From positions 1 to 23,715 of IMG/VR virus record IMGVR_UViG_3300032278_000119: a stretch of DNA of 23,715 bases; one strand, written 5' to 3'. This DNA is from a virus. The position numbers and the translations under genes were made by a program. Under the pieces are notes generated by a model, which did not search any database, was not told where the DNA came from, and saw nothing but the letters and a program-made list of their open reading frames with translations. This document shows, piece after piece, positions 1 through 9,298 of the stretch (positions are counted from its first letter, which is position 1; every line of letters starts with the position of its first letter).

Positions 1-3000
1 ACAGAATATACCTCTATACATCTAATTAGAGGCTTCACTTACTATTTTAATCAGTCTTCGGGAGGTAACAGCGGCCACCCCATGAATATATATACTTCGT
101 CTCAAGGCGGACAAACCCAAACGAAATATGACACCGACGGAAGTAAAGGCGTTACCATTCAAGGAGCGTTAGGAAACGTAAGTGATCCGAGGATATTGAT
201 ATTCAAAGTACCTTTTAACGCCCCAGATGACCTATGGTATGGCTGTGAAACTCATGATTATATGGGCGGCCCTATTACTGTTTCTGAGGTCGGCGCAGCA
301 GGACCTGAGGGAGAGAAAGGCGCACAAGGAACTCAGGGTGATCCCGGACCTCAGGGCGGCGTGGGCGATACTGGCCCCAAGGGGATTCAAGGCGTGCAAG
401 GTTTACCCGGCGGCCAAGGACCGCAAGGAGAGATTGGTATAGATTGGGATAGTGAATGGACAGATAGTGATTATACTCTCGGTTTGGGCGTATATTACGA
501 AGGAAGTTCTTATATATGTATAAAAGATACAACCAGCAAACAGCCGCCAACCGACGGCTCTTTCTGGTCTCTTCTGGCTAAGGAAGGAAACGTCGGTCAA
601 CTTGGCCCTATTGGTCCTGTCCCGTCACACGAATGGGGCGCTTCAAGCAACTTATACAAGCTTCGTTTTCAAGAAGCCTCTGGAAATTTCGGCAATTGGA
701 GCACTTCTCTAAGAGGGGAGCGGGGAGAACAAGGGGAAGCTGGTGTCGACGGGCCGTTCGGCGGAGATACTCAGTCCTTTGTCGTGGGCCCAGAAAATAC
801 AGTCAATACAATAAACGACGGACAACTTCAACTTAACGAATGGCGAGAACATCTTGTAACAAAAATTATAGTAAGTCATAAAAATTCCGACAACGTAGAT
901 TGTAAGCTCTGGCTTCGCTCCCTTGATGAAGTAAAAAATTCAAGAATTAAACTCATAAATAAAGAAGAGCCCGAATACTTTTGGGTTGGTGAGATTTCTG
1001 AAGACGCAGACGAAAGTAGCGAAGGTTTTATAATTTTCAATGTCAAATATATACATCACTATGGCCAATTTGATAAAGATAAAAAAATTGCATTAACTTT
1101 TGCTCCCGCCGGTAAGGGAACTCAGGGGCCCGCGGGACCCGCGCCCAAGCCGACGCCTACAGGAAAATTTACGGTTACCATCGCTAAACTGAATGACGTT
1201 AATGAGTTACATATAAATGAAACTGCAAACGCTGAACTAACTTTAGTCAAAGGGCACACCTATGAATTTAACCAAGAGCACGCATCAAACGGTACCCACC
1301 CAATAAAAATAGCAACCAAGGTTGATGGCGCTAGTGATAGCGAATACTCGACTGGTTGGGACTATTCTGGTTCTCCGGGTTCAACAGGCAAGGCGTTGTT
1401 TACCGTCCCCGCTGATATAAACGTTGATGTCTTATATTATTATTGCTCCTCACATACTGGTGAGGGAGGAGTAATTAACATAAAAAGCGCTAAAGGAGAA
1501 CCGGGTAACCCGGGCAATCAAGGGCCTGCGGGAAAGACCAGTAAATTTGAAGGTCAATCTAGTTCGATTTTAACAATTGATAACGGTCATACAGTTGTAA
1601 ATCACGGCGTAGCTTTGGAAGTTGGAAGTAGAGGACTTATTTCCCATTGGAAAATGGACGGCATATATGGTAATAATCTTATGCTGGACGAAAACGGAAA
1701 TCATCCCGCCACATTAAAGAATTTTGCGCCTCCTCATGGTATGACTGCCGGTAAGTTTGGTGGAGCCATACGGTTCGATGGCGTTAATGATTACGTCGAT
1801 TGCGGTATACATAACGACTGGTATTTCAAAAAAGACTTTACAATGGCGTTCTGGATCAAGAGGGAAAGAACTGGGCGTGAAGGAGTTATAGGTTTGGGCT
1901 GGGGTGATCCATCTGATGACTCTGTAGACGGTAACGATGTTGTAGGTTGCATCCAAATAATTTTCGATGACAACAATAAATTTAGGGTTCAAGTAGTTGG
2001 GATGGCCACCGGCAGCTCTGCCGGGCCGGTGATAAACACGTATAGTGACTCTGCTATAGCGGATACCGACTGGCATCATTATGTATATAGAAGAGAGGGC
2101 GACACATCTAATCTTTATGTCGATGGCGTAAAGCAAGCATCAGCCCCGACTGCCTCAATGCCCAATGGATTAAACAGCCCCAATAAGCCCCTCTCTATAG
2201 GTTGGGCCTCTGCGTCTCCGGGGAATCCGAATTATTTTAAAGGTTCCGTCGAGGATGTCCGGGTTTATAGAAGGGCTTTGGAGCAAAGCGAGATCAATCT
2301 TTTAAATGCTTCCGCAAATTCTTTACCGGTCAGCCTGATTAGTAGTGGGGCGTCGCCCAACGTAGAAGGCGCATTTATACCAACGGTCCACTTTGACATG
2401 GCAAGCATAAGTGGTACTACTTTAGTTGCAAAGCACGGACCAAATGCGGACCCCGTTAGCGGAACGCTCGTGGATGGCAAATTCGGAAAATCGTTAAAAC
2501 TTTCTGGGACTCAATGGGCTCATGTCTCTGCTGCAAATACGGCCGCAGTGTTCCAACCCGGAAATGCAGATTTTTCAATTTCTTTCTGGGCTAAAACTTC
2601 GAAGCTGTCCTCGGAAGCTACCGCTATGGCGTTCGGGTGGCGAAATGCGTCTGCGGGGGGCTATACTAAAGGCGTAGTATGTTTTATAGCAAAAAATGAG
2701 GTTGAGTTCGTTGTTGGTGGACAAACCGTAAAGAAAACCGTCGACACCGACGAAGGATGGAGACATTTTGCTGTCGTTAGGCAAGGTAATGGATCTAAGG
2801 TATTTATTAATGGTAAATTGTCGTTTACCCATGGCCACACCACTGCGTTTGGGGACCCGACGTATTCGCTGACGATAGGGCGTTCACCAACCGGCGGTGG
2901 GCAGCAGTACTTCGCCGGAGAAATAGACGAATTAAGAATATATAATAACCTCGCTCTTACTCCAGAGCACATAAAAGTATTGTCTAGCAGCGACACGGGC

Positions 3001-6000
3001 GACAAGGATTTAAAAGATCCGCAATGGGTAAAAAGGCTTAAAGCTCGCTGGACGATGGAGAACATTGTCGGCATGAGTGTTCAAGAAACTACCGAAGTCC
3101 ATCCCGGCACTGCAATGCTTCACGCAGCACAAGGATGGTCGGCATCGAAAAACACCGTAGAAGGAAGGTTTGGGCGGGCTTTAGCTTGGCCGAGCAGCCG
3201 TAAAGGCTACATCACTGTCGTTGCTCATGACGATTTTGTTTTTGATGGAGAATTTACTATGGCCGCATGGGTTAATAGCGACCTAGCAGGGAGAAATGGC
3301 GAAGGGAATGATATTTTCTCATCATTAAATTATTATACTGCAAATTATGATGGTAATTGGGTTTTTAGACTATTAGGCAAAGAATCTGCCGGCTATGAGA
3401 TGCAGGTATATAATGGAAAAACCACCGTCTTATATCAGAAAAGCCCGGATGCGGGAACATCGGGCACGGGGCCATTTAAAAAAGACGAATGGAATCATGT
3501 AGCTTTAACAAGAGACGCGGCAAATCTAATAAAATTTTGGTGCAACGGAGAAGTTTTTCACAGCTTTACTTACGCTGGGACGCTCGGTAAAACACCAGAT
3601 AATTTTTGCATCGGATCAAGAAATTATGAATTCAGCGGGAGCATGGACGAAGTTCGCATTTACGAAGCCGCAGCAAACACTAACGAGATAGCAGCCTTAA
3701 TGGAAAACAAGGAACTCATAGGGCCTGATAAATATATAATACCTAAAATAGGAGCCTCGGCCGCAAAGTTTAGTGGCAAAGGCAACGCCGCCCCTTATCC
3801 TAAGGTTGGATACCTCCAATGTCCTGAAGATGACGATTGGAAATTCGGCACGGAAGACTTTACTCTTGAGGCTTGGATTAAGCCCGGTTCCCTTCCGTCA
3901 AGTTTTGGAGGACTTTTTGCTGGTGGCGCGATGAATGGTTGGTCATTTTATCTGTACACAGATGGGCATTTGGGATGGAGCAATGCGATTGGCAACTCGG
4001 GTGGAATACGTTTTTATGGTGGTAAGGTCGTTGTGGGTGTGTGGCAACATGTCGCTGCAGTAAGGCATAATGGGACACTAACAATTTATATTGATGGTAA
4101 AAGTGTGGGCTCGCAGGTGCAAGGCCTCATGCAGAAAGCGCCTTTTAATTTGGCCATTGGCTCCCTTTATAGCACTGGCGGCAGCTCTAATCGGGATGCG
4201 CAGCACTTTTTTGAAGGCACGATGGATGGTGTTCGTGTCACAAGGTCCGCTGTTTATACCGCCGACTTTACACCTCCCGTTGGGAGATTTGGAAACGAAC
4301 CAAAAACAAAACTGTTATTGCACTTTGATGAAATTATAGATATGAGCGCTAATGCTCATCAGATAAGAAAGAGCCGAGATCTTGAGATCGTAGGCGGTAA
4401 ATTTGGCAAGGGGTGCGCCATCTTCAATGGGGAGACTTCTCATTTAACTGTTCCTGACCATCCAGATTGGGCCTTTGGTACTGGAGATTTTACCATAGAG
4501 GCTTGGATAAAAAGAGACGGACTTGTCTACGAGAAGAATTGGGGGACCCATATAATATCCGACTTTACTGCGGCCCATAAACATTGGCACTTAAGCATTG
4601 TTGGCGACGACCACCTTGCACGGTTTGGCGCGCTTCAAAGTGGAGCAGGGAAAGCTTGGAGCAATCTCAATGGAACTACCCCAATAACAGATTCGGAGTG
4701 GCATCATATTGCTGTGGTAAGACGAACCGGGCAAATAGCTCTATATGTAGATGGAATAAAAGAAGATTCAATAGCATTTCCCTATTTCGTGCAGTCGCCC
4801 AACCCGATAGCAATTGGAGTGTTGAACAAAGAAGGGGCCGTGGAGCATTTCAAGGGTTCAATTGACGAAGTGCGTATTTCTGACAAAGCGCGCTATACTA
4901 AAGACAAAGAAGATTTATTTAATAGCCAATTCGTACCGGATGGTAATACTAAATTGTTATTGCATTTCAATGATGCATTTAGGGACTTCGCTCCGTCAGA
5001 GGACCCAATAACCCAAACGGTGCACGGCACAAAAATAAAAGGCTCAGGAAAATGGCAAAATGGCGCTTTGGGTTCGGACAACGAGAAGTCTGCGCTTTGG
5101 TTGTATCGCAGTGGTTTCAGTAGCAGCGTAGAAACCCATATTCTTGACTATGGGGGAGACTGGACGGTAGAAGGTTGGTATAGGTGGGATGATAGTTTTG
5201 GCACCGGGGGCTTTGGCGGCGCGCAATGGGATACCCTTTTGGCAAGCTGTCCCCACACGGGCCAGCCGGCTCCGCCCGAAGGAATAACAGTTTGGGCGTC
5301 CCCGTATATGCAGCTCAGCAAGGGTCAAGAGGGCTCGAAGACTGCTCCGAGATTATTCTGGCGGCTTATAAAGCCAGATGAAAGCTATATTGCCCACGTG
5401 GGCACTTATCCGGAAAGCCAGATTGGGAAATCTATAGGTAGGGAGGTGATGGATTTAAATTCGTGGCACCATATTGTGTTCGAAAGAAAAGGTAATACTT
5501 ATAGAGCCTATGTTAATGGGGTTATAGACATGCAAGTAATAGACTCTAGCTCTATTTACCAGAATCCTGTTTTTCGAATTGGTGATGCCATAACTTCCGG
5601 AGTGCATGGTTTACAAAACGACATCAGACTGTCGGAGATAGCTAGGTATCATGATGGTGACGCTAACGCGGGAGACAAAGTCTTTGATCCCCCAGTCTCT
5701 GTCTTCTTAGATGACGATCAAGACGCCAAGCACTTGTGGCACTTCGATGAAAATTTTGAAAATACTGCTAACTTGGGAGATAGGCATGAGCCCGTTTCTA
5801 CTGAAACTAAAATAGAAAATGGTAGATTCGGTAGCTCTGCATTCTTTAGCAAGGGAAGCAGGGCTATAATCCCCAGTATACCAGAAGACCCAAACAGCAA
5901 CTGGCACCTTTCTGGTTTTAAAACTTTAGAGTTTTGGGCCAAGTTTGATGATGTCAACCCTAGCATGAAAATGGATATTATTTCAAATGAAGGAGATTCT

Positions 6001-6480
6001 GGCGCTTGGGATGCCAATGGATATGACTGGGTTATGTATATCCAAAAAGACCAAGCGGGAGTAAATCATTTGTATTATCAATATCATTCTGGCGCTTTGG
6101 GTAGTCCTCAGACTTTAAAAGTTAAAGCGTCAAGCGTGTTAACCGCAGACACTTGGCATCATATAGCAATTACAAATGACGGCTCCAAGGTAAAGCTTTG
6201 GATAGATGGAACAAACGAAGATGAATCAACCGGTATCCCTTCGGAAGAAAAACTAAATGGGTCTTTTAATCTTTATATCGGGGGCAGGTATTCGGTTGAT
6301 CCAAACTCAGCGACAGGACAAGGCCTGCTGTTTGAGGGTTATCTGGATGAAGTTCGTATATCTAACGCCGTAAGAGATATTCCTGCTAAAGACGCTTTCG
6401 TAGCTGATGACAGCACAATGTTATTGCTTAATATGGAAGATCTCCAAGGAGGGTTCGCAGACTTATCTAATTCAACTTAA
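1..6480 (+). CDS. Giant modular fibre/adhesin protein with cupredoxin-like, collagen-like and seven LamG domains (5' partial)
   Basis: The frame is open from base 1, so the gene starts upstream; the ATG at 82 is internal, because homology to a second domain copy begins before it. Of 2159 visible residues, 1-96 form a cupredoxin-like domain (H26, C82, H85, M88), 98-146 are Gly-X-Y collagen-like triplets, and 149-196 resemble the CBM5/12-type domain often found beside phage collagen repeats. Residues 250-370 are an unassigned beta-rich region. Residues 387-495 are a second cupredoxin-like domain (H433, C482, H485, but E488 for Met). Residues 543-2130 hold seven LamG-like (concanavalin A-like) domains, each with a W-[HRNQ]-H core followed by a [YFW]-[VIC]-[DN]-G turn and most ending in an E/D-[VL]-R strand. 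LamG folds bind glycans, so a virion fibre or decoration protein contacting cell-surface polysaccharide is likely. The last 20 residues resemble the first strand of an eighth LamG. Function as an adhesin is inferred; the domain assignments are fairly secure. Confidence 0.85.
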   Translation, partial: TEYTSIHLIRGFTYYFNQSSGGNSGHPMNIYTSSQGGQTQTKYDTDGSKGVTIQGALGNVSDPRILIFKVPFNAPDDLWYGCETHDYMGGPITVSEVGAAGPEGEKGAQGTQGDPGPQGGVGDTGPKGIQGVQGLPGGQGPQGEIGIDWDSEWTDSDYTLGLGVYYEGSSYICIKDTTSKQPPTDGSFWSLLAKEGNVGQLGPIGPVPSHEWGASSNLYKLRFQEASGNFGNWSTSLRGERGEQGEAGVDGPFGGDTQSFVVGPENTVNTINDGQLQLNEWREHLVTKIIVSHKNSDNVDCKLWLRSLDEVKNSRIKLINKEEPEYFWVGEISEDADESSEGFIIFNVKYIHHYGQFDKDKKIALTFAPAGKGTQGPAGPAPKPTPTGKFTVTIAKLNDVNELHINETANAELTLVKGHTYEFNQEHASNGTHPIKIATKVDGASDSEYSTGWDYSGSPGSTGKALFTVPADINVDVLYYYCSSHTGEGGVINIKSAKGEPGNPGNQGPAGKTSKFEGQSSSILTIDNGHTVVNHGVALEVGSRGLISHWKMDGIYGNNLMLDENGNHPATLKNFAPPHGMTAGKFGGAIRFDGVNDYVDCGIHNDWYFKKDFTMAFWIKRERTGREGVIGLGWGDPSDDSVDGNDVVGCIQIIFDDNNKFRVQVVGMATGSSAGPVINTYSDSAIADTDWHHYVYRREGDTSNLYVDGVKQASAPTASMPNGLNSPNKPLSIGWASASPGNPNYFKGSVEDVRVYRRALEQSEINLLNASANSLPVSLISSGASPNVEGAFIPTVHFDMASISGTTLVAKHGPNADPVSGTLVDGKFGKSLKLSGTQWAHVSAANTAAVFQPGNADFSISFWAKTSKLSSEATAMAFGWRNASAGGYTKGVVCFIAKNEVEFVVGGQTVKKTVDTDEGWRHFAVVRQGNGSKVFINGKLSFTHGHTTAFGDPTYSLTIGRSPTGGGQQYFAGEIDELRIYNNLALTPEHIKVLSSSDTGDKDLKDPQWVKRLKARWTMENIVGMSVQETTEVHPGTAMLHAAQGWSASKNTVEGRFGRALAWPSSRKGYITVVAHDDFVFDGEFTMAAWVNSDLAGRNGEGNDIFSSLNYYTANYDGNWVFRLLGKESAGYEMQVYNGKTTVLYQKSPDAGTSGTGPFKKDEWNHVALTRDAANLIKFWCNGEVFHSFTYAGTLGKTPDNFCIGSRNYEFSGSMDEVRIYEAAANTNEIAALMENKELIGPDKYIIPKIGASAAKFSGKGNAAPYPKVGYLQCPEDDDWKFGTEDFTLEAWIKPGSLPSSFGGLFAGGAMNGWSFYLYTDGHLGWSNAIGNSGGIRFYGGKVVVGVWQHVAAVRHNGTLTIYIDGKSVGSQVQGLMQKAPFNLAIGSLYSTGGSSNRDAQHFFEGTMDGVRVTRSAVYTADFTPPVGRFGNEPKTKLLLHFDEIIDMSANAHQIRKSRDLEIVGGKFGKGCAIFNGETSHLTVPDHPDWAFGTGDFTIEAWIKRDGLVYEKNWGTHIISDFTAAHKHWHLSIVGDDHLARFGALQSGAGKAWSNLNGTTPITDSEWHHIAVVRRTGQIALYVDGIKEDSIAFPYFVQSPNPIAIGVLNKEGAVEHFKGSIDEVRISDKARYTKDKEDLFNSQFVPDGNTKLLLHFNDAFRDFAPSEDPITQTVHGTKIKGSGKWQNGALGSDNEKSALWLYRSGFSSSVETHILDYGGDWTVEGWYRWDDSFGTGGFGGAQWDTLLASCPHTGQPAPPEGITVWASPYMQLSKGQEGSKTAPRLFWRLIKPDESYIAHVGTYPESQIGKSIGREVMDLNSWHHIVFERKGNTYRAYVNGVIDMQVIDSSSIYQNPVFRIGDAITSGVHGLQNDIRLSEIARYHDGDANAGDKVFDPPVSVFLDDDQDAKHLWHFDENFENTANLGDRHEPVSTETKIENGRFGSSAFFSKGSRAIIPSIPEDPNSNWHLSGFKTLEFWAKFDDVNPSMKMDIISNEGDSGAWDANGYDWVMYIQKDQAGVNHLYYQYHSGALGSPQTLKVKASSVLTADTWHHIAITNDGSKVKLWIDGTNEDESTGIPSEEKLNGSFNLYIGGRYSVDPNSATGQGLLFEGYLDEVRISNAVRDIPAKDAFVADDSTMLLLNMEDLQGGFADLSNST

Positions 6481-6485
6481 ATATC

Positions 6486-8924
6486 ATGGCTAATAGAAAA
6501 CAAATAAAAGTAGATAAAGGCTTATCGTTTAAACCGGGACAGCAAATTATATTGTCTAATCGGGGTGCAGACGGTGATAAAGCGGCCGTTATTCATGGTA
6601 AAATTAATAATTATGATGATGGGTTTGGCGTACTAGACTTTGATCAAACATCTAGCGAGGGGGCTGGAACGTTTGGTGACGGCACGTCTTGGGACGTTGC
6701 TTTGAGTGGCGGTGAAGGGATAGAAGGGCCAGCGGGATCACAGGGAGTTCAGGGAGCAGTGGGGCCTCCGGGAGAGCAGGGGCCTCAGGGGCTGGCAGGT
6801 ATCGCTGGTGCTGGCGGACAAATAGAGAGAAGTGTCATAATTAACAATGGGGAGTTAAATATGGATGGGGATGACGCTGACCCGAACGAACCAAAATTTT
6901 TCATCAAGGGGACGAAAAATGTTCTTACTATGAGTGATGATTCTACCGCCGGGGGAACAATATATTTTTCGACAGATATAGCTGGAGGCGAACCTTATAC
7001 GGAGGGATATAGTGACAATGCTGCCGATGGAGGGATTGCGGGCGACGCAGATAACCCTTTAATAATTTCTTTCACTGCGCCGTTATCAAATAACACGCCA
7101 AGCGATATATATATGCATTCGAACTTGGGTAATGGCGTTCCCCAAAGAATTAAACTTTCAGATACTGGCCCAGCCGGACCAATAGGGCTACAGGGCGAAA
7201 CCGGTGACGAAGGCCCTGCTGGCGCTCCGGGAGCCGATGGAGGGAAAGGAGAAGCGGGGGATAGAGGGAGTGATGGACCCAAAGGCCCTGCTGGAGAGCG
7301 GGGCGAACCGGGAGTTACTGGGGTGGGATCTACGGTGATAGTGTCAGGATCGGGAGAATTTGTTCTTGGGTTAAATACGACAAGACAAGCATTCAGCGTC
7401 TTAAACCCTTCTCTCAGTATTGAAAAAACGGGCAGCATTTCCAAAACAGAACTGAACGAAATCGGAGCTTTCTTTGCTGAGCCTACTAATTTTTATTTGA
7501 ATCTTCTTATAGAAAATAATAACACCTCTTCTTCAGAATGGGTCGTTGCAGAGCTTTATAAAAATAATGAACCTACAAACATATCAACTACTATTACTAA
7601 AGATACCCCGGTAGGTATCCGCACTTTAAAAAAGGCTGATTCTGTCTCATCCGGGCACCCCGTCTCTATTGTAGGTAGCCCCTCCTTGGTTTCTCCATCC
7701 GCTCTTGGGGATTCCAGCGTAAGCCTTAATGGCTCACAGAGCTTAATAGTCGATCAGGATGTGTTTCATTGGATTTTTGACAAAGAAGACTTTACCGTGG
7801 AAGGGAGATTTAGTTTTGACAGTGATGGGCTTGCCGTATCGGGAAGTGGTCAAACTTTATTTAGTAATAACGATTGGGGAGTAAAATACATATCCGCTTC
7901 TACTAACGAAAGCCGCACGCACGAATATTTTCATTCCGGCGAAGGAACAAGCGACACGCCTATTATTTCTCACGTGGTAAAAAATACTGGCGACGTTTCT
8001 GTATCTGTAAAAGCCAGCAGCAGTACCCCTCTTAACGACGTAAATATAGAAATTAAAATTTATGTAAACGGAATACTTAATACTTCCTATGAGGCATCAA
8101 ACACAGACATACACTCATCTCCCGTAGAATTAGAAAACACTATTTTAACCGGCTTGGTGTCAGGTAATGTCATATCTTATACCTGTAATCAAACAAACGC
8201 ATTGGTTCTAGATACGGTTGTGACAGAGAGCATGCTGTCTTCAAGGCTTGAAGTGTTTTATGTCCAAAACGGGACAGTAAATACTTTGTCGGCAGATTGG
8301 TCACCGGCCGCAGACATCTTCTACCATATCGCTATGATTAGAATGGTGGATTCTGATGGCTCAAGCCCTGTTTCTAAATTAAATCTTCACGTAGATGGAA
8401 GCAGAGTCATTAATGAAACTATTCCGGGCGATACTAAGATTGGCGGTTTTTCAAATAACAGTTTATTTATTGGGAGCCATCCTTCTCCAAGCGGCGCGAC
8501 CCAAAGCGACTTTTTTGAAGGAAATATAGACGAAATAAGAGTGCTTAAGGACATAGCAGAGTGGACAGTAGATAATTTTTCCGTCCCTACGGAGCCATAC
8601 ACATCAAATAGTTATACTAAACTTTTGTTACATATGGAAGGTGCTGTCGGATCGAGTGTATTTACTGATGAAGCCTCTGGTTCTGATTCGTCTACGATCG
8701 CTGTAGCTGCGGGCGATAAACTAGCGGTAGTTTTTACTTCTAGCAACGTAAAAAAGCCAAACGGCATTGTCACCCTAAGGTTTGCTGGCGTAGTAAGCGT
8801 GGTTGGAAAACAAGGCAAGAGGGGGATGCAGGGTCTCGCCGGACCAACAGGAACACGAGGAAAGGAATCCTCAGGGAACATGACCGCTGCCGACGTAATA
8901 AAGTGGTCTATAGCGTTTGGTTAA
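6486..8924 (+). CDS. Collagen-like/LamG fibre or decoration protein
   Basis: This 812-residue protein starts five bases after the preceding stop and has no evident Shine-Dalgarno sequence, which suggests translational coupling. Residues 1-74 are a small beta domain with a G-Q-x-I pattern often seen in front of phage collagen repeats. Collagen-like Gly-X-Y stretches lie at about 75-110, 228-283 and 774-794. Residues 135-228 match the cupredoxin-like domains of the upstream gene in outline but lack the copper ligands. A LamG-like domain spans about 400-705, with its Y-H-I-A-M-I-R core near 612 and an E-I-R strand near 680; it is interrupted at about 470-590 by a beta-rich insertion. A lone LamG first-strand motif (K-L-L-L-H-M-E) follows near 711. 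It is probably a trimeric fibre partner of the upstream protein. Head or tail location cannot be told from the sequence. Confidence 0.82.
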   Translation: MANRKQIKVDKGLSFKPGQQIILSNRGADGDKAAVIHGKINNYDDGFGVLDFDQTSSEGAGTFGDGTSWDVALSGGEGIEGPAGSQGVQGAVGPPGEQGPQGLAGIAGAGGQIERSVIINNGELNMDGDDADPNEPKFFIKGTKNVLTMSDDSTAGGTIYFSTDIAGGEPYTEGYSDNAADGGIAGDADNPLIISFTAPLSNNTPSDIYMHSNLGNGVPQRIKLSDTGPAGPIGLQGETGDEGPAGAPGADGGKGEAGDRGSDGPKGPAGERGEPGVTGVGSTVIVSGSGEFVLGLNTTRQAFSVLNPSLSIEKTGSISKTELNEIGAFFAEPTNFYLNLLIENNNTSSSEWVVAELYKNNEPTNISTTITKDTPVGIRTLKKADSVSSGHPVSIVGSPSLVSPSALGDSSVSLNGSQSLIVDQDVFHWIFDKEDFTVEGRFSFDSDGLAVSGSGQTLFSNNDWGVKYISASTNESRTHEYFHSGEGTSDTPIISHVVKNTGDVSVSVKASSSTPLNDVNIEIKIYVNGILNTSYEASNTDIHSSPVELENTILTGLVSGNVISYTCNQTNALVLDTVVTESMLSSRLEVFYVQNGTVNTLSADWSPAADIFYHIAMIRMVDSDGSSPVSKLNLHVDGSRVINETIPGDTKIGGFSNNSLFIGSHPSPSGATQSDFFEGNIDEIRVLKDIAEWTVDNFSVPTEPYTSNSYTKLLLHMEGAVGSSVFTDEASGSDSSTIAVAAGDKLAVVFTSSNVKKPNGIVTLRFAGVVSVVGKQGKRGMQGLAGPTGTRGKESSGNMTAADVIKWSIAFG

Positions 8925-8958
8925 AAAAAATAGAATAAAAAGAATTTATTAAAATAAT

Positions 8959-8965
8959 AAAGGTG
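8959..8965 (+). promoter_or_regulatory. Ribosome binding site for the 105-residue protein
   Basis: The sequence AAAGGTG ends five bases before the ATG at 8971, inside an AT-rich leader. It fixes the start of the short gene. Confidence 0.7.
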
Positions 8966-8970
8966 AAATT

Positions 8971-9288
8971 ATGGTTAACAATGTTTTAGTAACAAACGGA
9001 GATACTACGGTATTAGAAGCCGCCGAAGACACAGAGCTCGCTGGCGTAGGACTTTATTTGTGCAATACTACTGCCTCTGACGAAGAAGTAACTATTCATT
9101 TGGTTGGCGGCGGAAGCACTACTGGTAACAGCACTATTATTGTAAAAGATTTAACGGTTAAGGCCGGAGACACTTTTCAATTTGGATACGAGAAGTTCTT
9201 GCTGAGCGAGTTTGAAAAATTGATTATTAACGGAAGAGATGGCGGAAAGGTTTCTGCCACGGTAACCTTTATGGACGTAACAACATAA
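8971..9288 (+). CDS. Small beta-rich virion-like protein A
   Basis: A 105-residue protein of alternating hydrophobic strands with no signal peptide or membrane segment. I do not recognise a named family. Its layout is a strand with L-Y-L-C-N, a turn, V-T-I-H-L-V-G-G-G-S, a V-K-A-G-D turn and a final V-S-A-T-V strand, typical of small phage structural proteins that coat capsids or fibres. The 117-residue protein at 9562 has the same layout (L-Y-A-Y-N, then L-T-I-Q-Y-G-G), so the two are probably distant paralogues flanking a collagen-like peptide. It has a good ribosome binding site, unlike the large genes upstream, consistent with high copy number. The structural role is inferred from context. 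Confidence 0.72.
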   Translation: MVNNVLVTNGDTTVLEAAEDTELAGVGLYLCNTTASDEEVTIHLVGGGSTTGNSTIIVKDLTVKAGDTFQFGYEKFLLSEFEKLIINGRDGGKVSATVTFMDVTT

Positions 9289-9298
9289 AAATAAAATC

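Noticed and set aside
1714-2136. Antisense reading frame of 140 codons
   Set aside because: It overlaps a well-supported LamG domain and shows no independent coding signal.
6995-7444. Proline-rich antisense reading frame of 149 codons
   Set aside because: It is the mirror of Gly-X-Y collagen codons; composition alone keeps the frame open.
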